Positions 1 through 9,033 are shown, counted from the stretch's first letter. The stretch is 64,000 nt of DNA from Pseudonocardia kujensis (GCF_021283305.1 NZ_JAJSOK010000017.1:1-64000), one strand, 5' to 3'. Notes: generated from the letters alone by a model not told the origin. Made by a program: numbers and translations.

Positions 1-1
1 G

Positions 2-220
2 CCCCGCCGGTGGGTGGTGGAACGAACCTTCGGCTGGTTGACGAGGTGTAGACGGTTGGCCCGGGACTACGAACGCAAGACCGCTCACGCCGAGGCGATG
101 ATCAAGTTCGCGATGATCCGGCTGATGACCGCCCGGCTCGCCGGTGAGGAACTCCCCGCTCCCCGCAGTGAGATCGAGAAGGAAGCCGCTCGCCGGTTAG
201 CAGAAGACCTCAAGGACTGA
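2..220 (+). mobile_element. IS5-family transposase, C-terminal part cut by the window edge
   Basis: The frame is open from the window edge and reads [14 protein letters not shown] followed by a basic helix with [15 protein letters not shown]. This is the conserved C-terminal E-containing block of IS5-type DDE transposases ([10 protein letters not shown]). The acidic E in VERTF is the expected third catalytic residue. The N-terminal part with the two Asp residues lies outside the window, so I cannot tell whether the element is intact. The stop is followed by about 20 bp that may contain the IS end, but the partner inverted repeat is not visible. Confidence 0.85.
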
Positions 221-271
221 TCGCGAAGGTTCTACAACACTCTCTAACTAAGAGCGCCCGGCAAATGATCG

Positions 272-730
272 TTAGCGGAGGCGGCGGGTAGTCGGCCGGG
301 TGGGCCAGCGGTAGCGGGTGCGGGCTCGGTTGATCAGACGGCGGATGACGGTGAGCGCCGCGGCGAGGTTGAGATAGAACTTGACGATGGCCTTGCGCTT
401 GTCCGCGCAGCGGGCCTTGGTGATCGCCCCGTCCACGGACAGGTCGTCGAGGTCGAGCCCGATCACGCGGTGGTAGGCGGCCAGGCTCAGCCGCAGCAGG
501 GTGCGGCCGTGCCCGGCGGCCGCCCAGGTGTCGAGGCGGCGGCGGATGGTGCGGTCCGAGCAGCCCAGGGTGGCGATGCGTTCGTAGCCGCTACCGTGCA
601 CCAGCGCGGCGATCACGTGGTCGAACACGACGCGGTCGCCGATGCGGCGGCGATGGCAGCCCCACGGGTGGCTCGGAGCGAACTCCGGGCGCTCGTCGAC
701 CCCGATCAGGGCAGCGAACTCGACCCACAA
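272..730 (-). mobile_element. IS5-like transposase remnant with internal deletion
   Basis: The N-terminal half carries the DNA-binding part of an IS5-like transposase, with CSDRTIRRRLDTW and then LDLDDLSVDGAITKA. The last motif normally contains the first catalytic Asp and continues into a long DDE core. Here the reading frame jumps within a few residues to a C-terminal tail (FYLNLAAALTVIRRLINRAR). About half the usual protein is therefore missing while the frame stays open. The copy should be inactive. It uses a TTG or other non-ATG start and lies next to the IS5 piece at the window edge, forming a small transposon graveyard. Confidence 0.7.
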
Positions 731-1035
731 CGGCTCGATGGCCGAGGACGCAGCAGGGGCCGGACCCTACCGGCGATCGTGAGACCTCAGCAATCCCATG
801 ATCAACGGTTGGTCCGTGCCCCTACCTGCAACGACACGCCAGCAACATCATTTGCCGGACGCAAAGTTCGAGACAGCGTCCTCGGGCCTCCAGCACGTCC
901 CCGGACCGGTGTTCGACCGGCGACTGCATCCGACGCTGGGCCTGGTCAACCTGGCGGCGCCGACACCAACACCGAGCCCGCGAAAGTCACTACCGCCGAC
1001 GAGAATAATGTACCTAACGAACTGCGGCTGGAGTA
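731..1035. other. Intergenic stretch, no gene recognised
   Basis: About 300 bp lies between the transposase remnant and the stop codon of the amidohydrolase. Short open frames occur on both strands, but none has recognisable motifs or a convincing ribosome binding site. It is probably decayed IS flank. Confidence 0.4.
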
Positions 1036-2451
1036 CTAATCGGTGAAGTCGATCGGGCCAAGCTGCCACCCGGCACGCCGCAGCAGACGTTCCTGTGACG
1101 CGAGCACCCGTTGCTTCAACGACGCGAAGTCGACGTCTACTAGCCGGCTGTCCCACTTGACGAAGCAACCGTCGACCATCACGTCGCGTACGACGCCCGC
1201 GTGCGCCGCCTGCACCACGGAGGTGTAGGCGTTGTTGATCGGCGTGAGCAGGACGTTGTCCGTGTCGAGCACCACGAGATCGGCAGCACGACCCGGAGCG
1301 AGCTTGCCGGCGACGTCCCCGAGGCCACAGTTGTCGGCACCGCGGGTCGTCGCGGCCCGCAGCGTCTCACGCAGGGTAACCTCCTCGGCGCGCTCGCCCT
1401 CCCGGTGCCGGGAGGCACGCCCATGGCCGTAAAGGGCGTGCATCTCCGCGAACATGTCGACGGCGTACGTCGCCGGGTTGTCGTTGCTGAGCCCCGGGTA
1501 GACGCCGAGATCCGTCCATTCGAGGTAGGGCACGTGTCCACGCCGGAACTGTGTCTCCAGCCTCGGGCACACGTTCACGCGGGTGCCGCCGTCGCGCATC
1601 TGCTTCTTCTGCTCGGCCGACAGGAAGCAGGCGTGGTTGAGCGTCTCCCGTCCGTCGAACTCACCGCGCTCGTAGAGCTCGCGCAGGGGTTGGGTCTCCA
1701 GACCACTGTCGAACGTCACCCAGAGGTCGAGCTCGCGCCGCACCCGCAGGATCTCGCGGATCTCCGCGAGATGGTCGCGGCCGAGCGCGTACATGCGCAT
1801 CGTAAGTCGCTGCTTGTCGGTCGCGAAGTACGTGTCCCGCAGCCTCGCCGCGTTTCGGAGGACGTCGGCGTCCCAGCTGCCCACGCGCGGCCTGCCGTAG
1901 GCGTGCACACCCCGGATCCCGCTGTCGACCAGGGCCTCGACCGCGGCCGCCGCATGCTCGTAAGTCCGGGCGTTGTGCATGTTGTCGCACACCGTCGTGA
2001 TCCCACCGGAGAGCGCCGTGAGCATGGTGAAGAGCGTGCCGATGTACATGTCCTCGGGCTCGTACAGCGGCGCGAACTGGTGGTGCAGGACGTTGAAGTA
2101 GCTGCGCGTCGGGCTCGAGCGCTCGTCCGCGTACTCGGGCAGCCCCGAGTCCTCCTCCACGGTGGTCAAGTTGTTCGGGATGAGCCGCGCAAGGGCACCC
2201 TCCCAGGAATGCACATGTGGATCACAGAAACCGGGAAAGACGATCGTGTCGGTCAGGTCGACGACCGCCGCGTCAGACTCGATATGTGGCGCGATGTCGA
2301 CGATCACGCCGTCGTCGACCAGGATGTCGCCCGAGGGAAGGTCGCCGACTCCCTCGTCCATGGACAGGATGCACCCGCCCCGTAGGAGGAGTCGGGATTC
2401 TCGCGGAACAGACGGCCGCTCGGATCCTCCCACGCTCACCCTCTCCCTCAC
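1036..2451 (-). CDS. Amidohydrolase-superfamily deaminase/hydrolase (ATZ/TRZ-like)
   Basis: The 471-aa protein has the layout of cytosine deaminase/TRZ-ATZ type amidohydrolases. A small beta-sandwich start (LLLRGGCILSMD) leads into the barrel entry FPGFCDPHVHSWEG, where His79 and His81 form the first metal-binding pair. Later come a His near NHACFLS and an Asp in the SNDNPATYAVDMF segment, and the chain ends with PGRAADLVVLD. The family hydrolyses C-N bonds in purines, pyrimidines, triazines or related heterocycles using Zn or Fe; the substrate here cannot be told. The GTG start overlaps the stop of the upstream aldolase in a GTGA junction, so it is the third gene of an ALDH > aldolase > amidohydrolase operon. 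Confidence 0.85.
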   Translation of the reverse strand: MRERVSVGGSERPSVPRESRLLLRGGCILSMDEGVGDLPSGDILVDDGVIVDIAPHIESDAAVVDLTDTIVFPGFCDPHVHSWEGALARLIPNNLTTVEEDSGLPEYADERSSPTRSYFNVLHHQFAPLYEPEDMYIGTLFTMLTALSGGITTVCDNMHNARTYEHAAAAVEALVDSGIRGVHAYGRPRVGSWDADVLRNAARLRDTYFATDKQRLTMRMYALGRDHLAEIREILRVRRELDLWVTFDSGLETQPLRELYERGEFDGRETLNHACFLSAEQKKQMRDGGTRVNVCPRLETQFRRGHVPYLEWTDLGVYPGLSNDNPATYAVDMFAEMHALYGHGRASRHREGERAEEVTLRETLRAATTRGADNCGLGDVAGKLAPGRAADLVVLDTDNVLLTPINNAYTSVVQAAHAGVVRDVMVDGCFVKWDSRLVDVDFASLKQRVLASQERLLRRAGWQLGPIDFTD

Positions 2452-3314
2452 GGCTTCCGGCCGGTCTCGCCGGGAGCGTTCTCGAGGCTTCGACGCGCTC
2501 GGGCTATCGCGGACCGCACACCGCCACTGAGCACCATCGAATCCATCGCCGCGATCTTGTAGCAGCCGGGGAAGAACGGCCTCTCCGTATGTTCAGGGTA
2601 TATCGACATGCCGATCTCCCTGCGGCGACATGCGTCGTAGACCCGCCGCTGGGCGGCGGCGTAGCAGGCGTCCCGGTCGAACCTGCTCTCGACCGAGAAG
2701 TCGCCCCAGCCGAACAGCACCAGGTCCGGCTGCCCGTCCTGGAGGATCTCCGCGACGTTGGAGAGGCCCTCGTTGTCCTCGATCATGAATATCGAGACGA
2801 TCTCGTCGATCGACTTGCGGACGTAGTCCATCGTGTATGCGCCGCGCAGGCTCTCGTCGTCCTGGGTCAGCGCCTCCACGGCACCGGGCGGTTGCCAGAG
2901 CGCGTGCCGGGTGTGCTGGCCACCCCACCCGCGGTCGCCCTCCGGCCGACAGCGCAGGGTGCGCCAGGCGCGCGTTGCGTCGTCGGCGGTCGTGATCCGA
3001 GGGAAGACGATTCCCTCTGCCCCAGCGCAGAGCGCCTTGCCGATCTCGACGTGGTCGATTCCCGTCACCCGCACGAGCGTGGTGACGCCGGCGAGCTGAC
3101 CGGCGGTGATCATGCGTTCCGCCACGTCGAGGCCGTGGCTGGTGTGCTCCAGGTCGATGATGACGCCGTCGACCCCGCATTCGCCGTACAGCTCCATGAT
3201 CGGTGGCCAGGGGATCGTCGCCCAGGCGACCAGGTTGTGGGCACCGGCGCGGGTCTGCTCCTTCAGTCGGTTCGTGCGGGTCATCCAGGTCGGCATGGTG
3301 CGGGCGCTCCTCAT
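2448..3314 (-). CDS. HpcH/HpaI-family aldolase (class II, 2-oxo acid forming)
   Basis: This 288-aa protein matches the HpcH/HpaI aldolase family: GVDGVIIDLEHTSHG near residue 50, VRVTG, GAEGIVFPRI with the conserved Arg, and a late IFMIEDNEGLSN segment carrying the metal-binding acidic residues. The family cleaves 4-hydroxy-2-oxo acids into pyruvate (or oxaloacetate) and an aldehyde, using a divalent metal. The start is set at the ATG whose last two bases lie in the TGA of the upstream aldehyde dehydrogenase (an ATGA overlap), which implies translational coupling. An aldehyde released by this enzyme could be oxidised by the adjacent dehydrogenase. The natural substrate is unknown. Confidence 0.88.
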   Translation of the reverse strand: MRSARTMPTWMTRTNRLKEQTRAGAHNLVAWATIPWPPIMELYGECGVDGVIIDLEHTSHGLDVAERMITAGQLAGVTTLVRVTGIDHVEIGKALCAGAEGIVFPRITTADDATRAWRTLRCRPEGDRGWGGQHTRHALWQPPGAVEALTQDDESLRGAYTMDYVRKSIDEIVSIFMIEDNEGLSNVAEILQDGQPDLVLFGWGDFSVESRFDRDACYAAAQRRVYDACRRREIGMSIYPEHTERPFFPGCYKIAAMDSMVLSGGVRSAIARARRSLENAPGETGRKP

Positions 3315-4675
3315 GCGATCGCTACCGACTTGAGGTTGGTGAACTCGAGGAAGCCCCACTCGCCGAGCTCGCGTCCGAGTCCGCTGCGCTTCTGCCCGCC
3401 GAACGGGAGGCGGGCGTCCGACGCGACAAGCGTATTGACGAAAACCATGCCCGCCTCGAGTCGATCGGCGACCGATCGCGCTCGTTCGACGTCGCTCGAC
3501 ATGACAGTGGCCCCGAGCCCGAACGCAGAGGCGTTCGCCGCGGCGATCGCCTCGGACTCGTCGCGCACCCGCAGGAGGGGGGCCACCGGCCCGAACGTCT
3601 CCTCGTGGAAGACCCGCATGTCCGGAGTGACGTCGGTGAGCACCATCGGCCGGACGTAGGAGCCGGGCCCGTCCCAGTCGAAACCGCCGACTCGGAGCAC
3701 AGCGCCCTTGGCCACCGAGTCCTCGACCTGGCCGCGCAGCCGCTCCCGTGCTCGCTCGTTGACCATCGGGCCGACGTCGGTCGCCGGGTCCCGTGGGTCA
3801 CCGACCCGCAGGGCACGGACTCGTTCGGTCAGCTCCGACTCGAACCGGTCGGCCACGGAGTCGACGACGATGAACCTCTTAGCCGCGATGCACGCCTGTC
3901 CGACGTTGATGTTCCGTGCCCGGCAGCCCACCCGCGCGGCGAGCGCGATGTCCGCGTCGTCCAGGACGACGAACGCGTCGGAGCCGCCCAGCTCCAGGAC
4001 CGCGTGCTTGAGCTGGCGACCAGCCAGGGCGGCGACCTGGCTGCCGACCTGGTCGCTGCCGGTCAAGGTGAGCCCCTTCAACCGCGGGTCGGCCAGCAGG
4101 GGCTCCACGACGTCGGGCTCGGCGAGCAGGGTCTGGAAGACCCCCTGGGGAAAGCCGGCCTCCGTGAACAGCTCGGCGATCCGAAGCGCACACTGCGGGA
4201 CGTTCGAGGCGTGCTTGAGGATCACGACGTTGCCGGCCATGAGGGCAGCCGGGGCGAACCTGAAAACCTGGACGTACGGGAAGTTCCAGGGCATCAGGGC
4301 GAGGAGTGGCCCCACGGGTTCTCGCACGACGTAGTTCTCCGAGTGCCCGCCCGGAATCGGCCGGGGAGCGAGCGCGGCCGGACCGAACTCGGCGGCGTAT
4401 TCGCAGAACCAGGCGCTTTTCACGACCTCCCCGCGTGACTCCGGGAGGATCTTGCCCATCTCGAGCGTCGCCAACTGCGCGAGCTCGTCGACGGACTCGC
4501 GCAGCCGCGCCGCCAGTGCCCGGAGCAGGCTGGCGCGCGCGGCTGGCTCGACGTGGCGCCATCTCTCGAACGCCGTCGAGGCCTGGGCGAGGCACGCTTC
4601 CACCTCGCCGGACGTGGCTTCGTCGTACTCGGCGACCAACTCGCCGGTCGCAGGATTCGTCGATCTCAGAGTCAA
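3311..4675 (-). CDS. NAD(P)-dependent aldehyde dehydrogenase (succinate-semialdehyde dehydrogenase-like)
   Basis: A 454-aa aldehyde dehydrogenase. The chain opens RSTNPATGELVAEYDEA and includes MPWNFPYVQVFRFAPAALMAGN (cofactor domain), LELGGSDAFVV with the catalytic Glu, and NVGQACIAAKR with the nucleophile at about Cys262. It ends with GLGRELGEWGF. The length and the short N-terminus fit the GabD/Sad-like branch that acts on semialdehydes. The TTG start is the only in-frame option after a TGA and has a GAGGTGA Shine-Dalgarno about 5 nt upstream. It leads an operon with the aldolase (ATGA overlap) and the amidohydrolase. A strong palindrome lies just upstream and is a candidate operator. Confidence 0.9.
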   Translation of the reverse strand: MTLRSTNPATGELVAEYDEATSGEVEACLAQASTAFERWRHVEPAARASLLRALAARLRESVDELAQLATLEMGKILPESRGEVVKSAWFCEYAAEFGPAALAPRPIPGGHSENYVVREPVGPLLALMPWNFPYVQVFRFAPAALMAGNVVILKHASNVPQCALRIAELFTEAGFPQGVFQTLLAEPDVVEPLLADPRLKGLTLTGSDQVGSQVAALAGRQLKHAVLELGGSDAFVVLDDADIALAARVGCRARNINVGQACIAAKRFIVVDSVADRFESELTERVRALRVGDPRDPATDVGPMVNERARERLRGQVEDSVAKGAVLRVGGFDWDGPGSYVRPMVLTDVTPDMRVFHEETFGPVAPLLRVRDESEAIAAANASAFGLGATVMSSDVERARSVADRLEAGMVFVNTLVASDARLPFGGQKRSGLGRELGEWGFLEFTNLKSVAIA

Positions 4676-4690
4676 AATTCACCTCGAATG

Positions 4691-4723
4691 TTCGCAATGC
4701 GCGCCTCTTGCGCGCAAGGCGAA
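4691..4723. promoter_or_regulatory. 33-bp interrupted palindrome between divergent ALDH and cyclase genes
   Basis: The arms are TTCGC-nn-TGCGCGC and GCGCGCA-nn-GCGAA around a 5-nt centre, pairing at 12 of 14 positions. It sits within 16 bp of the ALDH start codon, in the leader shared by the two divergent transcription units. A related TGCGCGC-rich palindrome occurs upstream of the nearby IclR gene, so this is a candidate IclR-family operator. Binding is inference. Confidence 0.45.
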
Positions 4724-4860
4724 CTTGACTTTAGGCTCGGCATCGCAGGGTGGTCAAGCGATCGACTTGCGTCTGGTTGCGCAGAGGACACCACCGCCGG
4801 TTCGGTTCACGACCCGCGCGGGCCGGCGCATCGACACGCTCAATGCAGCGGGAGGTACAG

Positions 4861-5661
4861 ATGAATCCTGATGTCGTCGAGATCTTCGGAAAGCGCGTTG
4901 CTCTGCTCGATCTCAGTTGCGTGCTGTCGAACGACACAAGGGACTTCGAACCGCTTCGCCATGATATCGAGTACATCGACCACAAGGCGTCCGCCGAGAA
5001 CCCGCGACAGCCCGTTGATCCCGCATGGTGGCCAGACGGAAACGCGTCGGCGATCGAGAAGGTCTCGCTGTTCACGCATTCGGGCACGCACGTCGACGCG
5101 CCGTACCACTACGGCCCTGTCTCGGGCGGCCTGCCGGCGAAGACGATTGACCAGGTCCCCTTGACCTGGTGCTGCGGCCCCGGGGTGCTCCTCGACTTCC
5201 GGCATCTGGACGAGCAGGCGTCCATCACAGACGCCAACGTCGCCGAGGCGTGTTGCGCGGTCGGCCACGAGCCCGGGCCGGGCGACGTCGTCCTGATCCA
5301 CACCGGCGCCGCCAGACGCTTCGACGAGCCCGGATACGACCAGTTCCACCCCGGTATGCGCCGGTCGGCGACCAAATGGCTGGTGGAACGCGGCGTCAAC
5401 CTCATCGCCATCGACGCCTGGGGATTTGATCGCCCCTTCTCGGTAATGGTCGATGAAGCCCGCAAAGGAAATCCCGAGCAACTTTGGGAGGCGCACCTGT
5501 ACGGGCGCGAGCGCGAGTACAGCCACATCGAGAAGGCCGCGAATTTCGAGCGCCTGCCCAAGGCCACGGGATTCTTCGTGTCCGCATTTCCCTACAAGAT
5601 CGCCGGTGCGAGCGGCTCCTGGACCCGATTGGTCGCCTACGTGCCGGAGGAGGACTTCTAG
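4861..5661 (+). CDS. Cyclase-family metal-dependent hydrolase (kynurenine formamidase-like)
   Basis: The 266-aa protein carries the cyclase/KynB signature His73-x-Gly-Thr-His77-x-Asp79-Ala-Pro with His83 close behind. These are the metal ligands of kynurenine formamidase, isatin hydrolase and related amide or lactone hydrolases. Further on are GDVVLIHTGAA and a DAWGFDRP segment typical of the family. The ATG at 4861 follows a GGGAGGT Shine-Dalgarno; upstream in-frame starts have no such site. It is transcribed divergently from the ALDH operon across a shared regulatory region. A ring-opening or amide-hydrolysing step feeding the neighbouring aldolase and dehydrogenase is plausible but not proven. 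Confidence 0.88.
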   Translation: MNPDVVEIFGKRVALLDLSCVLSNDTRDFEPLRHDIEYIDHKASAENPRQPVDPAWWPDGNASAIEKVSLFTHSGTHVDAPYHYGPVSGGLPAKTIDQVPLTWCCGPGVLLDFRHLDEQASITDANVAEACCAVGHEPGPGDVVLIHTGAARRFDEPGYDQFHPGMRRSATKWLVERGVNLIAIDAWGFDRPFSVMVDEARKGNPEQLWEAHLYGREREYSHIEKAANFERLPKATGFFVSAFPYKIAGASGSWTRLVAYVPEEDF

Positions 5662-5736
5662 CCGGCGACGGACCGCCGCGACCGTTGCCCGACCCTGCCG
5701 TGCGGGGCCGGCAGCGGTGTGCCCACCGGACGGCTG

Positions 5737-6291
5737 CTACCGCACACCGAAGACGGAGAGCTGGAGTGCGATCAGGCCGTAGTAGCCGACGAGGGTGACA
5801 ACCTCGAACAGGTGTTCCGGGCCGATCATGTCGACCGCCTCCCCATAGGCCTCATCCGAGAGGGCTCCCTGGGCCAGGAGGGTGCCGGCGAGCCGCGACA
5901 CCGCCGCCTCCCGTCGATCGGTCAGATCGAGGTCTCGACCCTCCCTCAGAGCCGTGAGTTCGGTCTCGCTCAGACCTGCCGCCGCCCCGGAGAGCTCGTG
6001 GGCCCGCCACTCGAACTCCGATTTCCAGTGCGTCGCGACCGTGAGGACGACGATCTCGCGCTCGCGGGCGGTCAGCTCGCCGCGCCGCACCGCGTCACCC
6101 AGGGCCTGCAAACGGCCGCCGATGCGAGGGGCCAACAACATGGCGTTGAAGGGGCCGAGCAGACTGCCGTCGTTGTCGGTGACAGGGAATCCGGGTGAGT
6201 TCGATCCCGTCCGTGCTGCCAGGATCTGGTCGTACACCTGGCGTTGCGGGTCAGACAACTCGGCAGGCCTCAGTAGCGGTACTCGTGACAT
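5737..6291 (-). CDS. Carboxymuconolactone decarboxylase-family (AhpD-like fold) protein
   Basis: The 184-aa protein matches the CMD/AhpD-like fold: an N-terminal LSDPQRQVYDQILAAR, the core TAREREIVVLTVATHWKSEFEWRAHE, and a C-terminal LFEVVTLVGYYGLIALQLSVFGV. The Glu/His of the EWRAHE segment are kept. The CxxC pair of AhpD-type peroxidases is absent, so a peroxidase role is unlikely. Such proteins are common in aromatic catabolic clusters, often without a proven reaction. It converges with the cyclase gene (75 bp gap) and is divergent from the IclR gene across 64 bp, which suggests control by that regulator. Confidence 0.85.
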   Translation of the reverse strand: MSRVPLLRPAELSDPQRQVYDQILAARTGSNSPGFPVTDNDGSLLGPFNAMLLAPRIGGRLQALGDAVRRGELTAREREIVVLTVATHWKSEFEWRAHELSGAAAGLSETELTALREGRDLDLTDRREAAVSRLAGTLLAQGALSDEAYGEAVDMIGPEHLFEVVTLVGYYGLIALQLSVFGVR

Positions 6292-6320
6292 GCCACTCCG
6301 ATGCTTGCAGTACAGACATG

Positions 6321-6340
6321 ATGCGCGCATTGCGCGCGCG
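6321..6340. promoter_or_regulatory. TGCGCGC palindrome in the CMD/IclR divergent promoter
   Basis: A perfect 10-bp palindrome ATGCGCGCAT is followed directly by a TGCGCGCG run, inside the 64-bp gap between the divergent CMD-like and IclR genes. It repeats the core of the larger palindrome at 4691-4723. It is a candidate autoregulatory IclR operator; function is inferred from position and similarity only. Confidence 0.4.
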
Positions 6341-6355
6341 TGATACCGTACGCGG

Positions 6356-7291
6356 ATGGAAGACGTGAGGTCAAGCTCGGCGACCCCACGGCAGCTTCCC
6401 GCCCGCTCAGTTGCGAGTCTGACGATTGGCAGGACCGAGGAATTGGGAACCAACCAGATCGATGACATCGACGCAACGGACACATCCGGAGCAGAGACCG
6501 AGGATCCGGCTACGGACCGCAACTTCGTCCAGTCGCTCGAGCGGGGGTTGAGCGTTATCCGTGCCTTCGAGGAGGCGCGGCCCAGCTTGACGATGACCGA
6601 GATCGCCCGCATCACCGGCCTGCACCGGGGAGCGATCCGGCGGCTCCTCCACACCTTGGTTCAGCTGGGCTACGTGCAGTCGGACGGCAAGAACTACACG
6701 CTGCGCCCCCGCATCCTCGAACTCGGGTACTCGTACATGGCCAGCCTCTCGTTCCCCGAGATCGCGCGGGTGCACCTCGAGCGACTCGCCGCCGAGGTCG
6801 ACGAGTCGGTGTCGATGGCCGTCCCGGACGGCGCGGAGATCGTGTACGTTGGCCGGATCACGGTGCGCCGGACCCTCACCGTCGACATCACGATCGGCTC
6901 CCGCTGGCCCGCCCACGAGACCTCAATCGGGCGACTCTTCCTCGCCGACCTGGCCGAGCCCGATCTCCGCGCGTCGATCGCGGACGTAGAGTTCCATCCT
7001 CGGACCGGGCGGTCCGTGCGTACCCTCGACGACCTGCGCGCCATCATTGACAAGGTACGGGCCGACGGGTACTCGGTGATGGACGAGGAGACGGAGGCGG
7101 CCGTCAGGTCGATCGCGGTCCCCGTGCGCAATCATCGCAAGCAGGTCGTGGCCGGGATCAACGTCGCGATCAGGGACGCCGGGCCGCGACGCTCGTTGGA
7201 GGAGTTCCTGCCCGCGCTCCGGCGCGCCGGGGAGGAGATCGAGCACGACATCGCGGCGTCGGTGACGATGAAGGCGAAGAGCCCCCGGTAG
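6356..7291 (+). CDS. IclR-family transcriptional regulator (PcaR/PobR-like)
   Basis: A 311-aa regulator. After a hydrophilic N-terminal tail of about 55 residues comes RNFVQSLERGLSVIRAF and a winged helix (LTMTEIARITGLHRGAIRRLLHTLVQLGYV, about residues 75-110). The IclR effector domain follows (FPEIARVHLERLAAEVDESVSMAVPDG to VPVRNHRKQVVAGINVAI). It most resembles PcaR/PobR-type regulators of aromatic degradation. The exact start is uncertain because RNFVQ lies far downstream of this ATG. It is divergent from the CMD-like gene, and similar palindromes lie before both that gene and the ALDH operon, so it probably governs the 1-7 kb block. Confidence 0.9.
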   Translation: MEDVRSSSATPRQLPARSVASLTIGRTEELGTNQIDDIDATDTSGAETEDPATDRNFVQSLERGLSVIRAFEEARPSLTMTEIARITGLHRGAIRRLLHTLVQLGYVQSDGKNYTLRPRILELGYSYMASLSFPEIARVHLERLAAEVDESVSMAVPDGAEIVYVGRITVRRTLTVDITIGSRWPAHETSIGRLFLADLAEPDLRASIADVEFHPRTGRSVRTLDDLRAIIDKVRADGYSVMDEETEAAVRSIAVPVRNHRKQVVAGINVAIRDAGPRRSLEEFLPALRRAGEEIEHDIAASVTMKAKSPR

Positions 7292-7317
7292 GCCGTCACC
7301 GGCACCCCTCCCCCTCA

Positions 7318-7600
7318 GACCACGTCGCGTAGGGCGCGGGCGCTGGTCTGGGACAACGAGGCCGCGGTCGGGTCCTGGCGCGGTGTACGGCCGAAGCTGA
7401 CCGCGCCATTCCAGGCGTTCCGCGGTCTGCTCGGCATCCGGATCATCCAGTGCTGCCCGCGGGACCCGGAGGCCAAGGGGCTGGTCAAGCCGGCCAACGG
7501 CTACCTGGAGACCAGCTTCCTGCCGGGGCGCTCGTTCGCCTCGCCGGCCGACTTGAACGCCCAGCTGGAGGCCTGGCTGTCACCCGCCGCAGGACTGTGA
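7318..7600 (+). mobile_element. IS21-family IstA transposase fragment
   Basis: The frame gives RALVWDNEAAVGSW, then LTAPFQAFRGLLGIRIIQCCPRDPEAKG and NGYLETSFLPGRSFASPADLNAQLEAWL. This is the central to C-terminal catalytic part of an IS21 IstA transposase. It begins abruptly without a start codon and ends in an early stop, so it is a dead fragment. It lies directly after the IclR gene and marks the right edge of catabolic block 1. Confidence 0.75.
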
Positions 7601-7631
7601 GGCCGCGACCCAAGTCGCGTTTCTCACCCGC

Positions 7632-7855
7632 GCGTTGAAGGCACCGACCCTCCGCGAGTTGTTGCGCGACTGGCCGAGCGCGCCAGAGCCGAGACCTGGA
7701 CTCATGAGGAGTTCCTCATCGCCTGCCTGCAACGCAGAGTCTCCGCCCGCGAGGCCCACGGCGGCGAGGTCCGCATCCGCGCGGCGCGGTTCCCGGCCCG
7801 CAAGTCGTTGGAGGACTTCAGCTTTGATCACGCCCGGGGCTTGAAGCGTGACAGG
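7632..7855 (+). mobile_element. IS21-family IstB helper ATPase fragment
   Basis: After a frame change the DNA reads VARLAERARAETWTHEEF and then LQRRVSAREAHGGEVRIRAARFPARKSLEDFSFDHARGLKRD. This is the N-terminal domain of an IS21 IstB protein. The AAA+ ATPase part is missing. It is in the expected order and spacing after the IstA fragment, so both come from one decayed IS21 element. Confidence 0.7.
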
Positions 7856-8229
7856 ACAGCGCAGGGTGCAGGTCGGCAAAGCCATCCGGGGTGCCGCCGG
7901 CAACCGGCCGCCACCGGCGGCAGCAGCGGTCCACGCAAACCACGGCCTTCGTCGGACAGTCAACAAGTTGGTCTAAGGAGCTCGTGGGGATCGTCTGCCG
8001 ACGGCAGTCCCTGCGGCTTCCCGGCGATTCAGGCTCCCAGACTGTGTCGGAGCTGCTCACGAGCCGGGCGGCGAGCTGACCCGGCTGCGCCGGTGTCCGC
8101 CCCCTCGGCGGGCGCCTGCCGCCGCTCAAACGTGGGCAAAGATCATCCGTAGGTGTCCGGTGAGCTCCCGGTGCGGTGAGGTTAGGGCTGTGGGACCCGT
8201 CGAGCTCCAGCACTCGGCAGTTCGGGGCT
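7856..8229. other. Unassigned DNA between IS21 and SDR remnants
   Basis: No gene recognised. Long overlapping frames exist on both strands because of the base composition, but they lack motifs and start signals. It is probably scrambled flank of the IS21 remnant. Confidence 0.35.
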
Positions 8230-8707
8230 GCCGCGCGACCGCCTTCGCCCATCCCGGCTCGACCCTGGCGGACTACGAGCGCGTGATGGCAGTCAACGCC
8301 ACGAGCGCGTTCCTCTGCCTCAAGGCCGTCCTCCCCGTGCTCAAACAGTCGGGCCACGGCGCAATCGTGTCGACGGCCTCGATCGCGGGGCTCGCCGCGG
8401 TCCTCGGGCAGGGCATCTACTGGGCTGGCCAAACACGCGATGATCGGACTGACCCGCGCAGCGGCCGTGGAGGCCGGTCCCTTCGGGATCCGTGTCAACG
8501 CGGTGCTGCCGGGCCCGATCGACACCCGGCATGATCGCCCGCATCCGGGAGGGCTCCGCGACCACGCCCATCGGCGGGGGCACCCTGCTCGGCCGCATGG
8601 GCACACCCGCCGATGCCGCCGCCGTGATCGCGTTCCTGCTGTCCGACGACGCCGTGTTCGTGACGAACTCCTACTGGACCGTGGACGGCGGCAGACATCA
8701 GATGTAG
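8230..8707 (+). pseudogene. Short-chain dehydrogenase/reductase remnant, 5'-truncated and frameshifted
   Basis: The first frame gives LADYERVMAVNATSAFLCLKAVLPVLKQSGHGAIVSTASIAGL, with the Asn and Ser of an SDR active site. The frame then breaks near the expected Tyr-x-x-x-Lys (YWAG, then KHAMIGLTRAAAVE in another frame). It resumes as GIRVNAVLPGPIDT and, after another shift, ends RMGTPADAAAVIAFLLSDDAVFVTNSYWTVDGG. The N-terminal Rossmann TGxxxGIG motif is absent. At least two indels plus truncation make this a pseudogene, left over from an earlier catabolic gene beside the IS21 debris. Confidence 0.75.
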
Positions 8708-9033
8708 AACCACGCGGCAATGGATCCTGCCAAGAGCACGGTTCTGCGCCTCAGTTCAGGGGATCTGGGCTGGTCGTTGACGCAGCTGGTTCCTGGCCGG
8801 CGGCGTCCTCGGCGAGAACCGCGAGGCTCCAGCACCAGCCTCCGGGTTCACGGGCGACGGCGACCGCGCTGACGATATAGCGTCGGCGTGGAGGTCGCGC
8901 CGGCCCCACATCGGTGCAGTCGACGATTGCCCACGGGGCCGCGCCCGCACCGCTGCAGGGTGCCCCTCAGCGTCGCGGCTGTCGGCGCCCTGGCTCGGGG
9001 CCCGAGGGGCAGGAGTACGTGCCCGTGCCGTCA
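8708..9033. other. Intergenic DNA, no gene recognised
   Basis: A minus-strand frame reads VAVAREPGGWCWSLAVLAED and ends near 8750. It could be the tail of a lost gene, but I cannot name a family. Nothing else is supported. Confidence 0.35.

Noticed and set aside
1201..2385. Long plus-strand open frame opposite the amidohydrolase
   Set aside because: It is the antisense shadow of a clear amidohydrolase. It has no motif or start signal, and long antisense frames are expected at this GC content.
5715..5749. 8-bp inverted repeat between the convergent cyclase and CMD genes considered as a terminator
   Set aside because: The loop is 19 nt, the stem overlaps the CMD stop region and there is no T-run; too weak to call.
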